DNA of 46,759 bases, taken from assembly GCA_944388805.1 (NCBI GenBank), contig CALXKE010000067.1:1-46759 (forward strand). The letters run 5' to 3'. How positions within the stretch are numbered: the first letter of the stretch is position 1; the number at the start of each line of letters is the position of its first letter. The stretch is from an uncultured Clostridia bacterium. Its GTDB lineage: Bacteria; Bacillota; Clostridia; TANB77; CAG-508. The notes beneath the pieces are model-generated. The model worked only from the letters and a program-made list of their open reading frames with translations, was not told the origin of the DNA and did not search any database. Position numbers and translations under genes: made by a program. Below are positions 32,101 to 33,059 of this stretch, piece by piece.

Positions 32101-32743
32101 CAACATCTGTTAATGTTGATAAATCAATTTCTTGAATATCTACTTGTGCATCTAGTGGCATATAGCCTGTTACAATAACAGAATCATCTAATTCTGGTGT
32201 TTCTGTTATTTCGTCTGTTGTCTCATTTGTTGTTTCATTTGTAGTTTCTTCTGATGTATTACTTGTTGCTCCTTCTGTTTCTTCTGCATTTTCTTCTGTT
32301 TTCTTTTCAGCTAATAACTCTTTGTTATAAAGTGTTATCACTTGACCATCTTCTGTGGTTATCTCTTTTTTGTCATAGTCTGTTTGTAATTGCATTTTTT
32401 GATCAGTTACTTCTACTTCTGTTAGTGTCAATGTTTTATCAGCATTCTCATCATACATATCTACTTCTGAACCGTCAGACAAATAATATTTAGTTACCAT
32501 ATTTCCATTTACAGATGTTGGTAAATCCAATAGATAGTTTCCATCTTGTGTTTCTGTTGCATCTACCGTTATTTTCTGTGATTCCAATGCTTCACTTCTA
32601 TCAAAAACCTCTAACTCAATCTGTATTACATTTTCTGCTCTTGACCTTCTGACATTCGTATATACACCTATCATGATAATAATTGCCATTAGCAATATAC
32701 ATATATTCCTTATTTTTTTGATAATTAATTTGTTTTTTAACAT
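2144..32743 (-). CDS. Giant DUF285 / Ig-like repeat surface protein, about 10,199 residues
   Basis: One open frame of 30.6 kb. I place the start at ATG 32743 (MLKNKLIIKK) because GGAGG lies 6 bases upstream; an ATG 33 bp earlier has no such site. Order: signal peptide (residues 1 to about 36, ending RRSRA); a Thr/Glu/Asn-rich acidic segment; seven blocks of DUF285 repeats (BspA-like, PF03382 type) with consensus LDLGDKFDTSNVTNM..MF; about 36 Ig-like beta domains marked by VTDKYF near their start and TDxSGN near their end, six per super-repeat; an InlB-like stretch (FAGWAV..LTAVWQ); a GG-rich beta-solenoid; and a C-terminal beta region of several hundred residues ending RKSFIVVP. I see no LPXTG signal and no C-terminal membrane helix, so attachment is unexplained. 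Family members are adhesins or surface proteins; that role here is inference. Super-repeats recur every 3.6-4.0 kb. Confidence 0.9.
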   Translation of the reverse strand: MLKNKLIIKKIRNICILLMAIIIMIGVYTNVRRSRAENVIQIELEVFDRSEALESQKITVDATETQDGNYLLDLPTSVNGNMVTKYYLSDGSEVDMYDENADKTLTLTEVEVTDQKMQLQTDYDKKEITTEDGQVITLYNKELLAEKKTEENAEETEGATSNTSEETTNETTNETTDEITETPELDDSVIVTGYMPLDAQVDIQEIDLSTLTDVVLPSDTQTIQKAYEVSVYQMVRNTIDANGNVIATEGVAPENIAEESNATENTVEENTATDNTTGENTIPENTTLEDETRVEEEKVEYDPSIYDEQLTIKTKNTEENTIATVYSIQEDNQVQALDTTVEDEYTDATFPKDKQTVKYILATEPDASQNADANDTQDDGTSTMALTDGNMLMSTSTETEAGSPFLGNTAFRRMDIENVTFVSSTSGANDTAWDVSAEQNGSILAWYEVSNRNGASIYKVYIGSNETIYANTNSSYLFCNLGNDFRCETPELITNIELLNTSQVTNMEGMFSSAGMFIEPPCLDLGDNFDTSNVTNMRDMFNNVGLANDDFTLDLGDKFDTSNVTDMTNMFRNADTLISINLGSAFTNIAANNTDMFYNTGVSGQIVITVPEQIYQDSTHVKLNENSSTTIEFTRGTFKAITPNYLRVATAENTPAGAFLGNTSIQRQNIDNITFVSTTSGANGTAWDVSAAGDNSILAWYTTNSNGTYKVYIGSDEEIYANPDSTNLFACVGCSSRCTATETITNIDLLNTSKVTNMDSMFWYTGYVAMTSLDLGNNFNTSNVTTMEFMFYNTGYESMTNLDLGNNFDTSNVTMMTYMFGGTGYESMTSLNLGNNFDTNNVVGMAAMFSETGYIAMTSLNLGDKFDTSKVVAMGDMFNNTGYTAMTSLDLGDKFDTSNVTTMGGMFNGTGYTAMTSLDLGDKFDTSNVTTMNDMFNGTGYTSMTSLDLGDKFDTSKVTNMRSMFQGTGYVAMTSLDLGDEFDTSNVTNMSSMFAYTGCSSMRSLDLGPAFTKIEETNTQMFNYTGRSGCVIYVSEAIYNSRTTFKLSTSSSTTISYSRGTINPKYRTEWIKQSVQTSTTSGSNPTLRITLRGTTNSEVSASEYASNVTSSLSISNIKIFIDDTDVTNSISKSLGSATRTYNSSKGTYDVTQVLTLSNFEESTIRTGKNYKEWSGNIRVEIDQGTLTDTYGNGNMGLESNGDRTDNIIEDETKLDHNTTNGMFVDYIDPDFVYNFSSTDIDHDAKTLTVDFSVTDKYFNSANISSNASNITVRMADTNTVPENLTKSLRKVQDITETRDGSSVKVGEQYRLTISGFEQASIENGKYKEYSGPVSIAFPAGMVTDKSGNSSAQKTITVGISEPSGTGSQQIVDFITPGIERIDSSIDINAKTAELTFQVTDKYLSSNTLSSGSLQVLVDGSVNYSISKQLSYTDLYEQRVTNGTTSSVRYGTEYTLRLSGLDTTVDQIKVRIPEGTITDTSGNGNPTTDLILFNTLRSTSSEQTLTSAFLGNSRIQRQNINNVTFMDYIPEDVYDVSTNTYNNSNAWDVSSMQDDSIIAWYESGTNGTVKVYIGSNGAIFGNVDSSYLFYSIGRSSNCTATETITNIDLLNVSNVTNMSHMFRNTGYTAMTSLDLGDNFDTSNVTNMSYMFNSAGRTSMTSLDLGDKFDTSNVTDMSYMFAFVGYTSMTSLDLGDNFDTSSVTNMEYMFNSAGYTSMTSLDLGDKFDTSNVTDMQDMFWSAGSRSLTNLDLGDKFDTSRVTNMQSMFYFTGYDSMTTLDLGPAFTNIASTNGSVFDSTGRSGCVIYAPESIYQNSTNFKLNTNSSTTINYTRGTINPKYRTEWTKESVQTDESDASNPKLRITLRGTTNTEVASDEYISDVTGSLTTSNIRIYIDDTDITDIVAKSLGSATQTSNPRTGARDVLQVLTLSDFEEATRRTGKPYREWSGSVRVEVAQGTLTDTTYGNKNIDVADDGSRIDNQIEDETKVDHNTSNAMFMDYIEPEFTYESSNTEIIHGDEERVTITFDVVDKFFQSTTLSNLNANQITVQMDDYNTTELNNAITKQLVKVQDITGTVNGVANTKIGERYQLVITGLDQEDADGNGDGYTYSGYMTLSFPSETVTDKSGNRSSAKSITIGRDDPGGSTGDEEVVDVVDPVWSLGTVDAENGVIKLRVTDKYLSRNESIFNLTTDDISVTVGGPTSGDVGKSLSGPVEIIPNEQYEYTLTLTNLGQSDEGYTEFTPVAPIVGGTAQYRNEAGTNISLEIAAGVVIDQYGNGTNRQTLEIENIDGTGPEVYEVQKTQDETQGKETIIFNITDKNYYPEDTVTEDELTVWMDGEQIDDQITKRITNTVEIKAQSNGEIVVLGHQYTLEISGFEESDQDYILSGREYRELSGNLEVRIDSDASRDMRGNTINQQTTTITDFVDFIKPEARYQYSASDIDYDGKTFTMVFDVTDKYYTSGTLSINDLAIRIDGEEPDWSTVNKSLQVEDRRSTVNGTSKVIGQRYTLTLSNLEQLQVKDGDNYLDYSGVVTVAIPADRLLDTTGNGNDATTLTSGISLPGGSETEEVVDVVEPLVEKITSSVDVANKTATMTFKATDKYFANSTLTNGNIQIIVNGSTVTTGITKELTSTPLTEQRVVNGVSSSVQYGIEYTLTLTGIDTSVNQIKVRIPEGLITDQSGNKNRVTDFMVYNTLVNEIVYERPKEEDEFLNGPSEIQRQFIENITFVSNLDRMNEAVAWDVSAMQDNSIMAWYEEGDEAPYTIYIGSNDEMFANQNSEGLFAYIGYADTCTATETITNLNLLNVTNVTNMKYMFYYTGYTAMTNLNLGDNFDTTNVTDMSYMFMCTGDESMLSLDLGDKFNTSNVTNMSYMFDSTGFMSMTNLNLGNKFDTSNVTNMIHMFKSTGNTAMTNLDLGDKFDTSNVTDMRSMFELTGGESMTSLDLGDKFDTSKVTNMENMFFYTGEKSMISLDLGDKFDTSKVTNMSFMFEATGYESMTSLDLGDKFDTSNVTDMSFMFLDTGYESMTSLDLGDKFDTSNVTDMDSMFAFTGENAMTSLDLGPAFTNIAETNGGDMFWRTGKEGEIVIQAPEAIYQDSTHFKLNTNSTTTITWVNDDGEENTTYGTINPKYRTEWIKEGTAIDETEANNPKLNITLRGTTNTEVDPAEYISDVTSSLTTNDIKVFIDDTEITDVVTKTIGTATQTENTRTGAQDVLQVLTLANFEEVSRQTGKSYKEWSGNIRVEVAQGSLSDTTGPADEDGERTNYGNSNMEVASSDTQTGAETGAGAVTEIGARIDNIVEDTSKIDQNTANAMFADFIKPEFTYESSKTEIVHGDEEQVTIIFDVVDKYFGSTTLSSLDARQITVQIDDYDVIELNNAITKQLTKVEDLTDTVDGVENTKIGERYQLVITGLDQEDENGNGDGYTYSGYMTLSFAEGTVTDKSGNQNSAKSITIGKDEPGGADGDEEVVDVVDPVWTVENIDNDAGVIKLRVKDKFLNQAESTFNLTPDDITIIVNGQESANVGKVLSGPVEIIPNEEYEYTLTLTNIAPGEGEGEGTGTGTGGGYTEFTPVEPIVGDTAKYRNENGGNVIIEIAAGVVTDQYDNSTNEQTFGLGDIDATSPEVYEVQKTQDEAQGKETIIFNVTDRNYDPADPVTVDELSVWMDGVQVDDQIAKDIINTVEIKANINGEVVVLGHQYTVEITEIVETDEEYISSGREYRELSGNLELRIDPNASRDLKGNTINEETTTITDFVDFIKPEIRYQYSASDIDYDGKSFTMVFDIADKYYTSGRLAIEDLAIRIDGEEPDWTEVTRALQVEDKTSIVNGVNKVIGQRYTLTLSNLEQLQVKDGDNYLDYSGVVTVAIPADKILDTTGNGNDATTLTSGISLPGGSGTEEVVDVVDPLVEKITSSVDVANGTATMTFRVTDKFFENSTLTNENIQFTVNGSETTTEITKQLTSEPLTEQRIVDGATSEVRYGVQYTLNLSGIDTTVNQIKIRVPEGLVTDQSGNGNVLTDLMLFNTLRKEDTETTIDSNFVFLGNTNIQRQNIDNITFMDYIPEDVYDVATNTYIDSTAWDVSAMQDDSIIAWYEPSANGTIKVYIGSNDEMFGNIDSSHLFAYIGYSSNCTATETITNIDLLNVGNVTNMSYMFYNTGYSKMTTLDLGTSFNTQNVTNMTSMFEGTGYTAMTSLDLGNYFNTAKVTNMFRMFRDCGYTSMTTLNLRNNFNTANVLNMSGMFVRTGYMKLTSLDLGDNFNTANVIDMGNMFTSCGYTEMTTLTLGDKFDTSLVMNMSQMFYDCGNRKMTSLDLGDLFSTAVASDMTQMFCNCGVTSMVALDLGPAFTRIANTNNYFVTNCGTSGVVIYAPEAIYQNSTNFKLNTDSSTTIEFTNGTINPKYRTEWIKEGTAIDETEANNPKLNITLRGTTNTEVDPAEYISDVTSSLTTNDIKVFIDDTEITDVVTKTIGTATQTENTRTGAQDVLQVLTLANFEEVSRQTGKSYKEWSGNIRVEVAQGSLSDTTGPADAEGNRTTYGNSNMEVASSETQTSATTGAGAVTEIGARIDNIIEDVSNVDQNTTDAMFADFIKPEFTYESSKTEILHGDEEQVTIVFDVVDKFFGSTTLSNLDGNQITVSIDDYDVEELNNAITKQLTKVEDITATVEGVENTKIGERYQLVITGLDQEDEDGNGDGYTYSGYMTLSFAEGTITDKSGNQSSAKSITIGKDEPGGADGDEEIVDVVDPVWSVEEVDTEAETVKIRVKDKFLNRDQSIFNMTEDSISIIVNGQPSTAIATILAGPTEIVPNEEYEYTVTLENVTPEDGGYVEFTPVEPIVGDTAQYKNDNGGHISLEIAPGVVTDQYGNETNRQLLDIGNIDKTKPEVFEVQKTQDETQGKETIIFNVTDKNYDPTDTVTVDELSVWMDGIQVDDQIAKDIISTVEIKANVDGEVKVLGHQYTLEITDFIETDEEFIGSGRDYRELSGDLEVRIDPNASRDMKGNTINEETTTITDFVDFVKPEVMYQYNTTDIDYDGKTYTMVFDVVDKYYDSGTLSIDDLTIRIDGEEPDWTTVDKALQVEDKLSMVNGTQTVIGHRYTLTLSNLEQLQVKDGDNYLDYSGVVTVAIPADRIFDTTGNANDATTLTSGISLPGGAGTEEIVDVVDPLVEKISSSVDVDAKTATVTFKVTDKYFADSTLTNENIQIHVSGENATSTTIVKQLTSTALTEQRVVGGTTSEVQYGVQYTLNLSELDITANQIKVRVPEGLVLDASGNANKETDLILFNTLRNTSTESYRTSQFLGNTSIQRQNIDNVTFVDHIPEDVYDIYTNTYIDDTAWDVSTMQDDSIIAWYEPSANGTIKVYIGSNDEMFGNIDSSYLFESIGYSSNCTATETITNISLLNVGNVTNMESMFDYTGSEAMTSLDLGDNFDTSNVTNMESMFEYTGSEAMTSLDLGDNFDTSNVTNMQSMFYSTGIESMTSLDLGDNFDTSNVTNMVEMFMYAGQHSMISLDLGDKFDTSKVTNMYYMFDNTGTDSLMSLDLGDKFDTRNVTDMTAMFNSMGAITSLDLGDKFDTRNVTDMSYMFGATGKMTSLDLGDKFDTRNVTNMESMFGNTGNGSMTSLDLGPAFTNIAETNENMFDSTGKSGELVIQAPEAIYQNSTNFKLNTDSSITIEFTDGTINAKYRTEWLKEETAIDETDVNNPKINITLRGTTNQEVDPAEYISDVTSSLTTDDIKVFIDDIEITDVVTKTIGNATQTENTRTGANDVLQVLTLSNFEEVSRQTGKSYKEWSGNIRVEVAQGSLSDTTGPADAEGNRTTYGNSNMEVASSDTQTGAETGAGAVTEIGARIDNIVEDTSKIDQNTANAMFADFIKPEFTYESSKTEIVHGDEEQVTIVFDVVDKFFESTTLSNLDASQITVQIDDYDVTELNANITKTLTKVQDLTGTVEGVENTKIGERYQLVITGLDQEGADGNGDGYTYSGYMTLSFAQGTVTDKSGNQSSAKSITIGKDDPGGQDGDEDVVDVVDPVWELGDIDSNNGIVKLRVKDKFLNQAESSFDLTADDITIIVNGQPSTEIGKVLTGPEEIIPNEEYEYTLTLTNIIPEVDGYTEFTPVEPIVGDTAQYKNENGGHISIEIAAGVVTDQYENTTNKQEFDLGDIDGTGPEVYDVQKVKDEAQGKETIVFNVTDKNYYPEDPVTLDELTVWMDGVQIDDQITKNLVSTVEIKANVDGEVKVLGHQYTLEITELVETDEEFIGSGRDYRELSGNLEVRVDPNASRDMRGNPINEEKAKVTDFVDFINPDVRYEYNESDIDYDGKTFTMVFNIVDKYLDQATLTLEDLTILIDGEEPNWDDTGIHGVVRELTEEDITGTVNGTNQTVGKRYTLKLSHLEQLEKLEGKETLDYSGIITVAIPSDVVIDTTGNGNNATTITSGLNILAGDPGEATTVDVVDPLWEKASSSVDVDAKTATATVKVTDKYFANSNLTSDQIKVLINGAEVSTANISINVENKTTVYASNGTDVIGDQYTINLSGDGLDYFNCNQIKIQIVEGTATDQSGNTNKATDIILYNTLMSRKNEIQLDDSELLYDDSQAFLGNREFGYGGSVIRENITFVDNIPKDVYDMATNTYIDNTAWDVSAQQDNSIIAWYETNANGTAKVYIGSNDEIFGNVDSTGLFANVGYSGDDEGLYTATEAITNLSLLNVSNVTNMSNMFYMTGYDAMTSLDLGDNFDTSHVTNMSHMFDNTGGRAMTSFDLGDNFDTSSVTDMRWMFKSIGYHAMTNLDLGDKFDTSKVTNMEYMFANAGAKMMTSLDLEDKFDTSKVTNMSNMFSGTGETAMTSLELGDKFDTSLVTDMESMFESTGYTAMTSLDLGDKFDTSKVTNMDEMFWMTGNEAMTTLDLGPAFTKIADEHREFVTDCGTTGAIIYAPESIYNDMQNFKTSTDSTTTINYTQGTINPIYKPEWEKVSSTIDEENQTISIVIKGNAEETQTTGGVNINYDSNVTSTLTEDQINIYMDGELDENQNITRTVVKNEENSTDKEIYYTITLSNFEEALRQVGKNFKEWSGNIALQPVKGTLIDDYGNKNMEAIDNEEGEWINIELKDADTDRNTDGTMFADYIKPEFTYETYDTTIDYDQKNVSIIFDVTDKYFESTTLTQDMITITVDETQLPEDATITKTLTKVTSDRDVTEGNIIYRANGDIYYSGDGFLQKVGERYQLLVEGLESENGEGYSGPMSLSFPAGIITDTSGNQNDAKTITLGIDEPENPDHPDHDEPVIVDVVNPLWEYLTSSIDRENETVTVIILGTDKYYQENTLSTDAIKVYLTDSETPNDEVTTISKTLTEVDKASSEYADILAQAQEKGIGDIGVAYKLVLGDYGELSGATKVVLDAGTITDTSGNVNLETEIPVGNPDWVEEGDDPENPIYTAFRNNIVDFINPMIKYTYSAVEDAENPDIDYEAKTLTVKFTVTDKYIREDAIINPDGTMNADNIRIQVAGTDLTDQLHTTVTSAEIPNGTEYTFVVSNFELVYNEENRYQDYSGAVDFVFAAGKVDDTSGNKNTATTITLDYDDGDDPDNPVIVDVIDPLIEKTEDNLSALNVNNAITRDLDTETGSVSVRIRATDKYLGQTTLQDAENVANIRVKVVKANGEVVYPDTIVKQVTQVSKTATAVIYQINLSNFEDNQGLTSIIIPEGVITDQYGNTNQETEILVGNATWMEVGDINDEYTAFRESIVDFTRPTWEYADSSITRDRDGETGTVTVKILGRDDYFLKDILTTDNINVYVDNSENPDEPITTITKELTPITDEAELDGADVGYELTLGNFGTYDGAVTIEIGENTILDTSGIGNRVTQIPVGNPNWVETDIGDDTENPKYTAFRNDIVDFIKPTIEYQYAEGINPVIDQENKQVTIIFDAVDTNFFESDILTVDDIEQILVDDMDVTNALTKELTSSDIPEGEGNGIRYTLTLSNFELDENLENEIFRRHSGKIELVIAENKVRDTSGNANIETRIVVDNDDGDDENNYVIVDFINPKLYYKEKYISYAERYATVTISGTDRFYDFNTTLAPEDISIYELNRDGQYIQRTDLPISITPVRTEYGYDFVVRFDEFEEEFKQLKISIPAGKISDTEGHSNEATDIYVDLDNRKPIWKYMSTDTSEFESNGKISFTVKGQDTFLVQEESNLETGDIRIIKDGVDITNADNITVQPVGEDANEISESYQIDVTGLTEIGTYSLVIAKDTLVDEFDNYSNATTISFSKSAISDNTENYTMVTYHVTPDFEQIHRSYVHELMRVNTSGTNEGSDTYRASSIGEIYGNGDNNLFAEPFTYENGVQNAYSFAGWAVANENGFQEENATIYDLYTDIPSTVTNLTAVWQEATVIFVSNSGENSNDGLSPTTPVQDLTTAYSKLNASGNASNNIIVIMDAIEWNSSERLVGNATITSLYAGVDYRTNGAELKISSNMDVQGDITFDNIELYTDSTDVSDGSDYLATGEYSNILVTNYGDVTLGRGISTPEGKYTFGGVIGGNYKEEETTGTIGNHRVIVEAGRYNDIIIGSSLNSPTTTRKYVSHQIILGTMKESAIARNEQLVITGYLAMGELENTCYPYNAEGAQDITLGYSRYYANTEIWSANFTGENKFHKASEDAVIYLRSINGFNDGKSQLDMYGGNITGNIYGGARMATTRDSSADGQPDANILNFYGGQMNGNIFGHGGNDTSMGNASINLQGSVEITGNIYGGSNATTEAQGRVTGNTNITVHSTLTVNGNIYGGSNGVINGTTINSNTGLMTGDTNVELTNGAIITGDVYGGGNNSGVTDNANITVNNGQVLGSVYGGAYQNQVRTASNIYIYDGILNDIYGGNVLTTQAQQNADTSIQNVNMTIGDASLDVSPTINGTIYGSGKYDRVGTVNIQLVKCATAPTIYGGSEEQGITDKVDIYLNGMTASSIYGGSMIDGTVIAANIYLATGTVTDVFGGGFGGTTTTANIYLDEAVLTEGQNPIGGNANVYTIFGGPNGKGTVTTANVHLVSGNVTNVFGGGNGAGVGTANVTLDGMTIDTIFGGSKFNGFKNAGVTTNTNVVLNSGNVTNVFGGGLDIGVTNANVTQNGATVTNIFGGNQGGTGDGGETTNATINIESATAQNIYGGNQNKGITRNATINIKGNSVITGELYGGGLGTEIGRNDAVGSTTINITGGTIENDINGGSKGSTVYGTTNINIGKDAVTDDTFTAGNIVINGNIYGSGDSENEDYNTVSVYGETHILMDNSQESPITFGGRIFGAGKDATYSPTTSDGTDNSTVIIKDFGTASQSYTMTSIERTGKVTIDNSYLELLGAQDENNYYQKTSYTLNRITNGLTLQNNTTLYTQRGFNMVGGFESLVTNADGSTTKETATIADGAVTRNVDNRIYTLEGVNLIFAKEEGDLTDRNSEDIWGDVNGMAFFGMYRMNRTTGEKEYDIYAPNGEGTATTNMFATGTYIEGRHKPNHDTTVDGFYTNVVNEGETTAVPQVIEVTDYGTYYDWIIGAQIVNYDAQVIASIFGTESTAELTLDFNSFVDNATYSGTTFSIDRVSTNALNTDVNLINKLEIPIYSENANNTFGFTMQTSNSGWQQSGETNIYTDGDGSFDGDTVFKTDNSDTPGTLLFKIFSSVNISETKDLGYVNIVLTGKAKSGEDASMGNTFKVVIAVNLQTEQTPNIENYIPTFTNSSKTKLNYTTDSQVDITYVLYKEVNGQQSDFYANGDYRVLSTTMPLPQGTGITIRDYGQGDNVNKVYYYQVASDTDYDATDESSGTTRYLYNLSDFVEMGGTDTTDKYANDNSLYYHDIEQDFGYALEKYDVSIDFKNSNINTEQLAQETYLELRNQAGTIKYDNGETQIVYDLYNKNAIMTETVTTTDGKTSYSVYENLAIPFTFDASIVEQTTEDGATIQDTKYYEKYTGMAVEIVDEHGERINAPEVQNFRVIDESTSTVYRVGADGVIRIPLSGGLSTIQNQYQLALSQSSVPAGQYIAKIYFFASDDGSYYGEEVKQEQEIYITFINKLLGLAGVESVDGSRIINKDTGLNLDGGDGLDLTVRVGSPTDETNIRVELYKRNDTYTTAEDGTNTYNGISYTPVDLKDYLENLDGTEWQTPEDYEGQGLVTTEGTKEYVIMEKKEHETPTEGENIETIDFKKAIKEGISTGEYKLVFKAYYQNTLIQTIRKSFIVVP
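4950..7420 (-). repeat. Beta-solenoid region of the giant protein (IYGG / VYGGG repeats)
   Basis: Inside the giant CDS. Dozens of short rungs share the pattern G-N-I-Y-G-G or V-F-G-G-G followed by T-x-A-N-V or N-I-x-I strands, for example GDVYGGGNNSGVTDNANITV. Spacing is about 20-30 residues. This is typical of right-handed beta-helix passenger or surface domains. Upstream of it the protein has VIFVSNSGENSNDGLSP, a common entry motif to parallel beta-helix domains. Confidence 0.7.
7600..7960 (-). repeat. InlB B-repeat-like (Flg_new) segment of the giant protein
   Basis: Inside the giant CDS. YTMVTYHVTPDF, then about 60 residues on YSFAGWAVANENG, then IPSTVTNLTAVWQ. The FxGWxx and LTAxW signatures are those of the Listeria-Bacteroides repeat found in InlB and many Firmicute surface proteins. 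One copy, expanded relative to the usual 70 residues. Confidence 0.6.
11985..12660 (-). repeat. DUF285 block 7 of the giant protein (about 7 units)
   Basis: Seven 29-residue units (87 nt each), from LLNVSNVTNMSNMF to LDLGPAFTKIADEH. One unit has LDLE in place of LDLG. The preceding cap has FLGNREFGYGG (near 12955). Nine Ig-like domains follow it in the protein, more than after any other block. Confidence 0.8.
15820..16560 (-). repeat. DUF285 block 6 of the giant protein (about 8 units)
   Basis: Eight units, beginning LLNVGNVTNMESMF. Two adjacent units (near 16390-16560) are almost identical at the DNA level with an exact 87-nt offset, suggesting a recent unit duplication. Two units are shortened to 27 residues (MGAITS, TGKMTS). 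Confidence 0.8.
19660..20335 (-). repeat. DUF285 block 5 of the giant protein (about 7 units, Cys-rich)
   Basis: Seven units beginning LLNVGNVTNMSYMF. The normally Thr-Gly turn reads Cys-Gly in several units (FRDCGY, FTSCGY, FYDCGN, FCNCGV) and in the cap (VTNCGTSG). Units here are the most diverged of all blocks (FNTANVLNM, FSTAVASDM). Confidence 0.8.
23505..24350 (-). repeat. DUF285 block 4 of the giant protein (about 9 units)
   Basis: Nine units from LLNVTNVTNMKYMF to LDLGPAFTNIAETN. The entry cap differs from the others: FLNGPSEIQRQFIENITFVSN near 24606. This block and block 2 are the longest. Confidence 0.8.
27350..27930 (-). repeat. DUF285 block 3 of the giant protein (about 6 units)
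   Basis: Six units from LLNVSNVTNMSHMF to LDLGPAFTNIASTN; the entry cap FLGNSRIQRQNINN lies near 28205. The first of the four closely similar super-repeats that follow each other down the gene. Confidence 0.8.
29670..30510 (-). repeat. DUF285 block 2 of the giant protein (about 9 units)
   Basis: Nine units from LLNTSKVTNMDSMF to LDLGPAFTKIEETN. Only three Ig-like domains separate it from block 3, giving a 2.5-kb unit in place of the 3.6-4.0 kb of later super-repeats. Confidence 0.8.
30950..31260 (-). repeat. DUF285 block 1 of the giant protein (about 3 diverged units)
   Basis: Three degenerate units: LLNTSQVTNMEGMFSSAG, then LDLGDNFDTSNVTNM and LDLGDKFDTSNVTDM, ending NLGSAFTNIAANN. No Ig-like domain separates it from block 2. 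Confidence 0.75.
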
Positions 32744-32837
32744 GTTTTTCCTCCGTTTTTTTGTATATTTTTTCATGTTTTATTCATGTTTTTTATATAT
32801 TTTTTATGTATTTTTTTGCCTATTTTTTCCTCTTATA

Positions 32838-32866
32838 TTTATATCACAATATATGGTTTTTTTCAA
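32838..32866 (-). promoter_or_regulatory. Candidate promoter of the giant gene
   Basis: Minus strand: -35 TTGAAA (32866-32861), 17-base spacer, -10 TATAAA (32843-32838). It would give a leader of about 90 bases to the ATG at 32743. It lies downstream of the terminator at 32905-32928. Confidence 0.45.
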
Positions 32867-32904
32867 CAATTTTCGAGGTTTTTTTTGGATTTCTTTGCAT
32901 CTCA

Positions 32905-32928
32905 AAAAGCGCTAAAAATAGCGCTTTT
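32905..32928 (-). terminator. Terminator between the AAA ATPase gene and the giant gene
   Basis: Ten-base perfect stem AAAAGCGCTA / TAGCGCTTTT with a 4-base loop and a T run on the minus strand. It isolates the giant gene from the ATPase transcript. Confidence 0.75.
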
Positions 32929-32998
32929 CAGAGTTTGTTCTTAAATTTATTTTTCTGTTTTATTTTCCACATTTTTTGCACATATTTTCCACAGTTTT

Positions 32999-33059
32999 GT
33001 CGCATTGGGTTCGTGTCGCATTGAGTTCGTTTGTCTATGCGACAAACAAACAAACAAAC
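32999..33059. repeat. GTCGCAT hairpin repeat plus (AAAC)n tract
   Basis: Two starts of the same unit, GTCGCATTGGGTTCG (from 32999) and GTCGCATTGAGTTCG (from 33015). The second closes as a hairpin with ATGCGAC at 33037-33043. It is followed by four AAAC units (33044-33059) that touch the stop codon of the ATPase gene. Confidence 0.65.

Noticed and set aside
2484-32493. Dozens of plus-strand open frames of 60-160 codons across the giant gene
   Set aside because: They are antisense shadows: rich in Leu/Phe/Ser/Tyr runs, no SD sites, and they repeat at the spacing of the giant gene's own repeats.
32744-32776. Upstream ATG for the giant protein (11 extra residues)
   Set aside because: The GGAGG site lies between this ATG and the next one, at proper distance only from the ATG at 32743.
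33044-33059. AAAC tract as a phase-variable repeat controlling a gene
   Set aside because: It lies after the ATPase stop codon and not in a promoter or reading frame; only four units.
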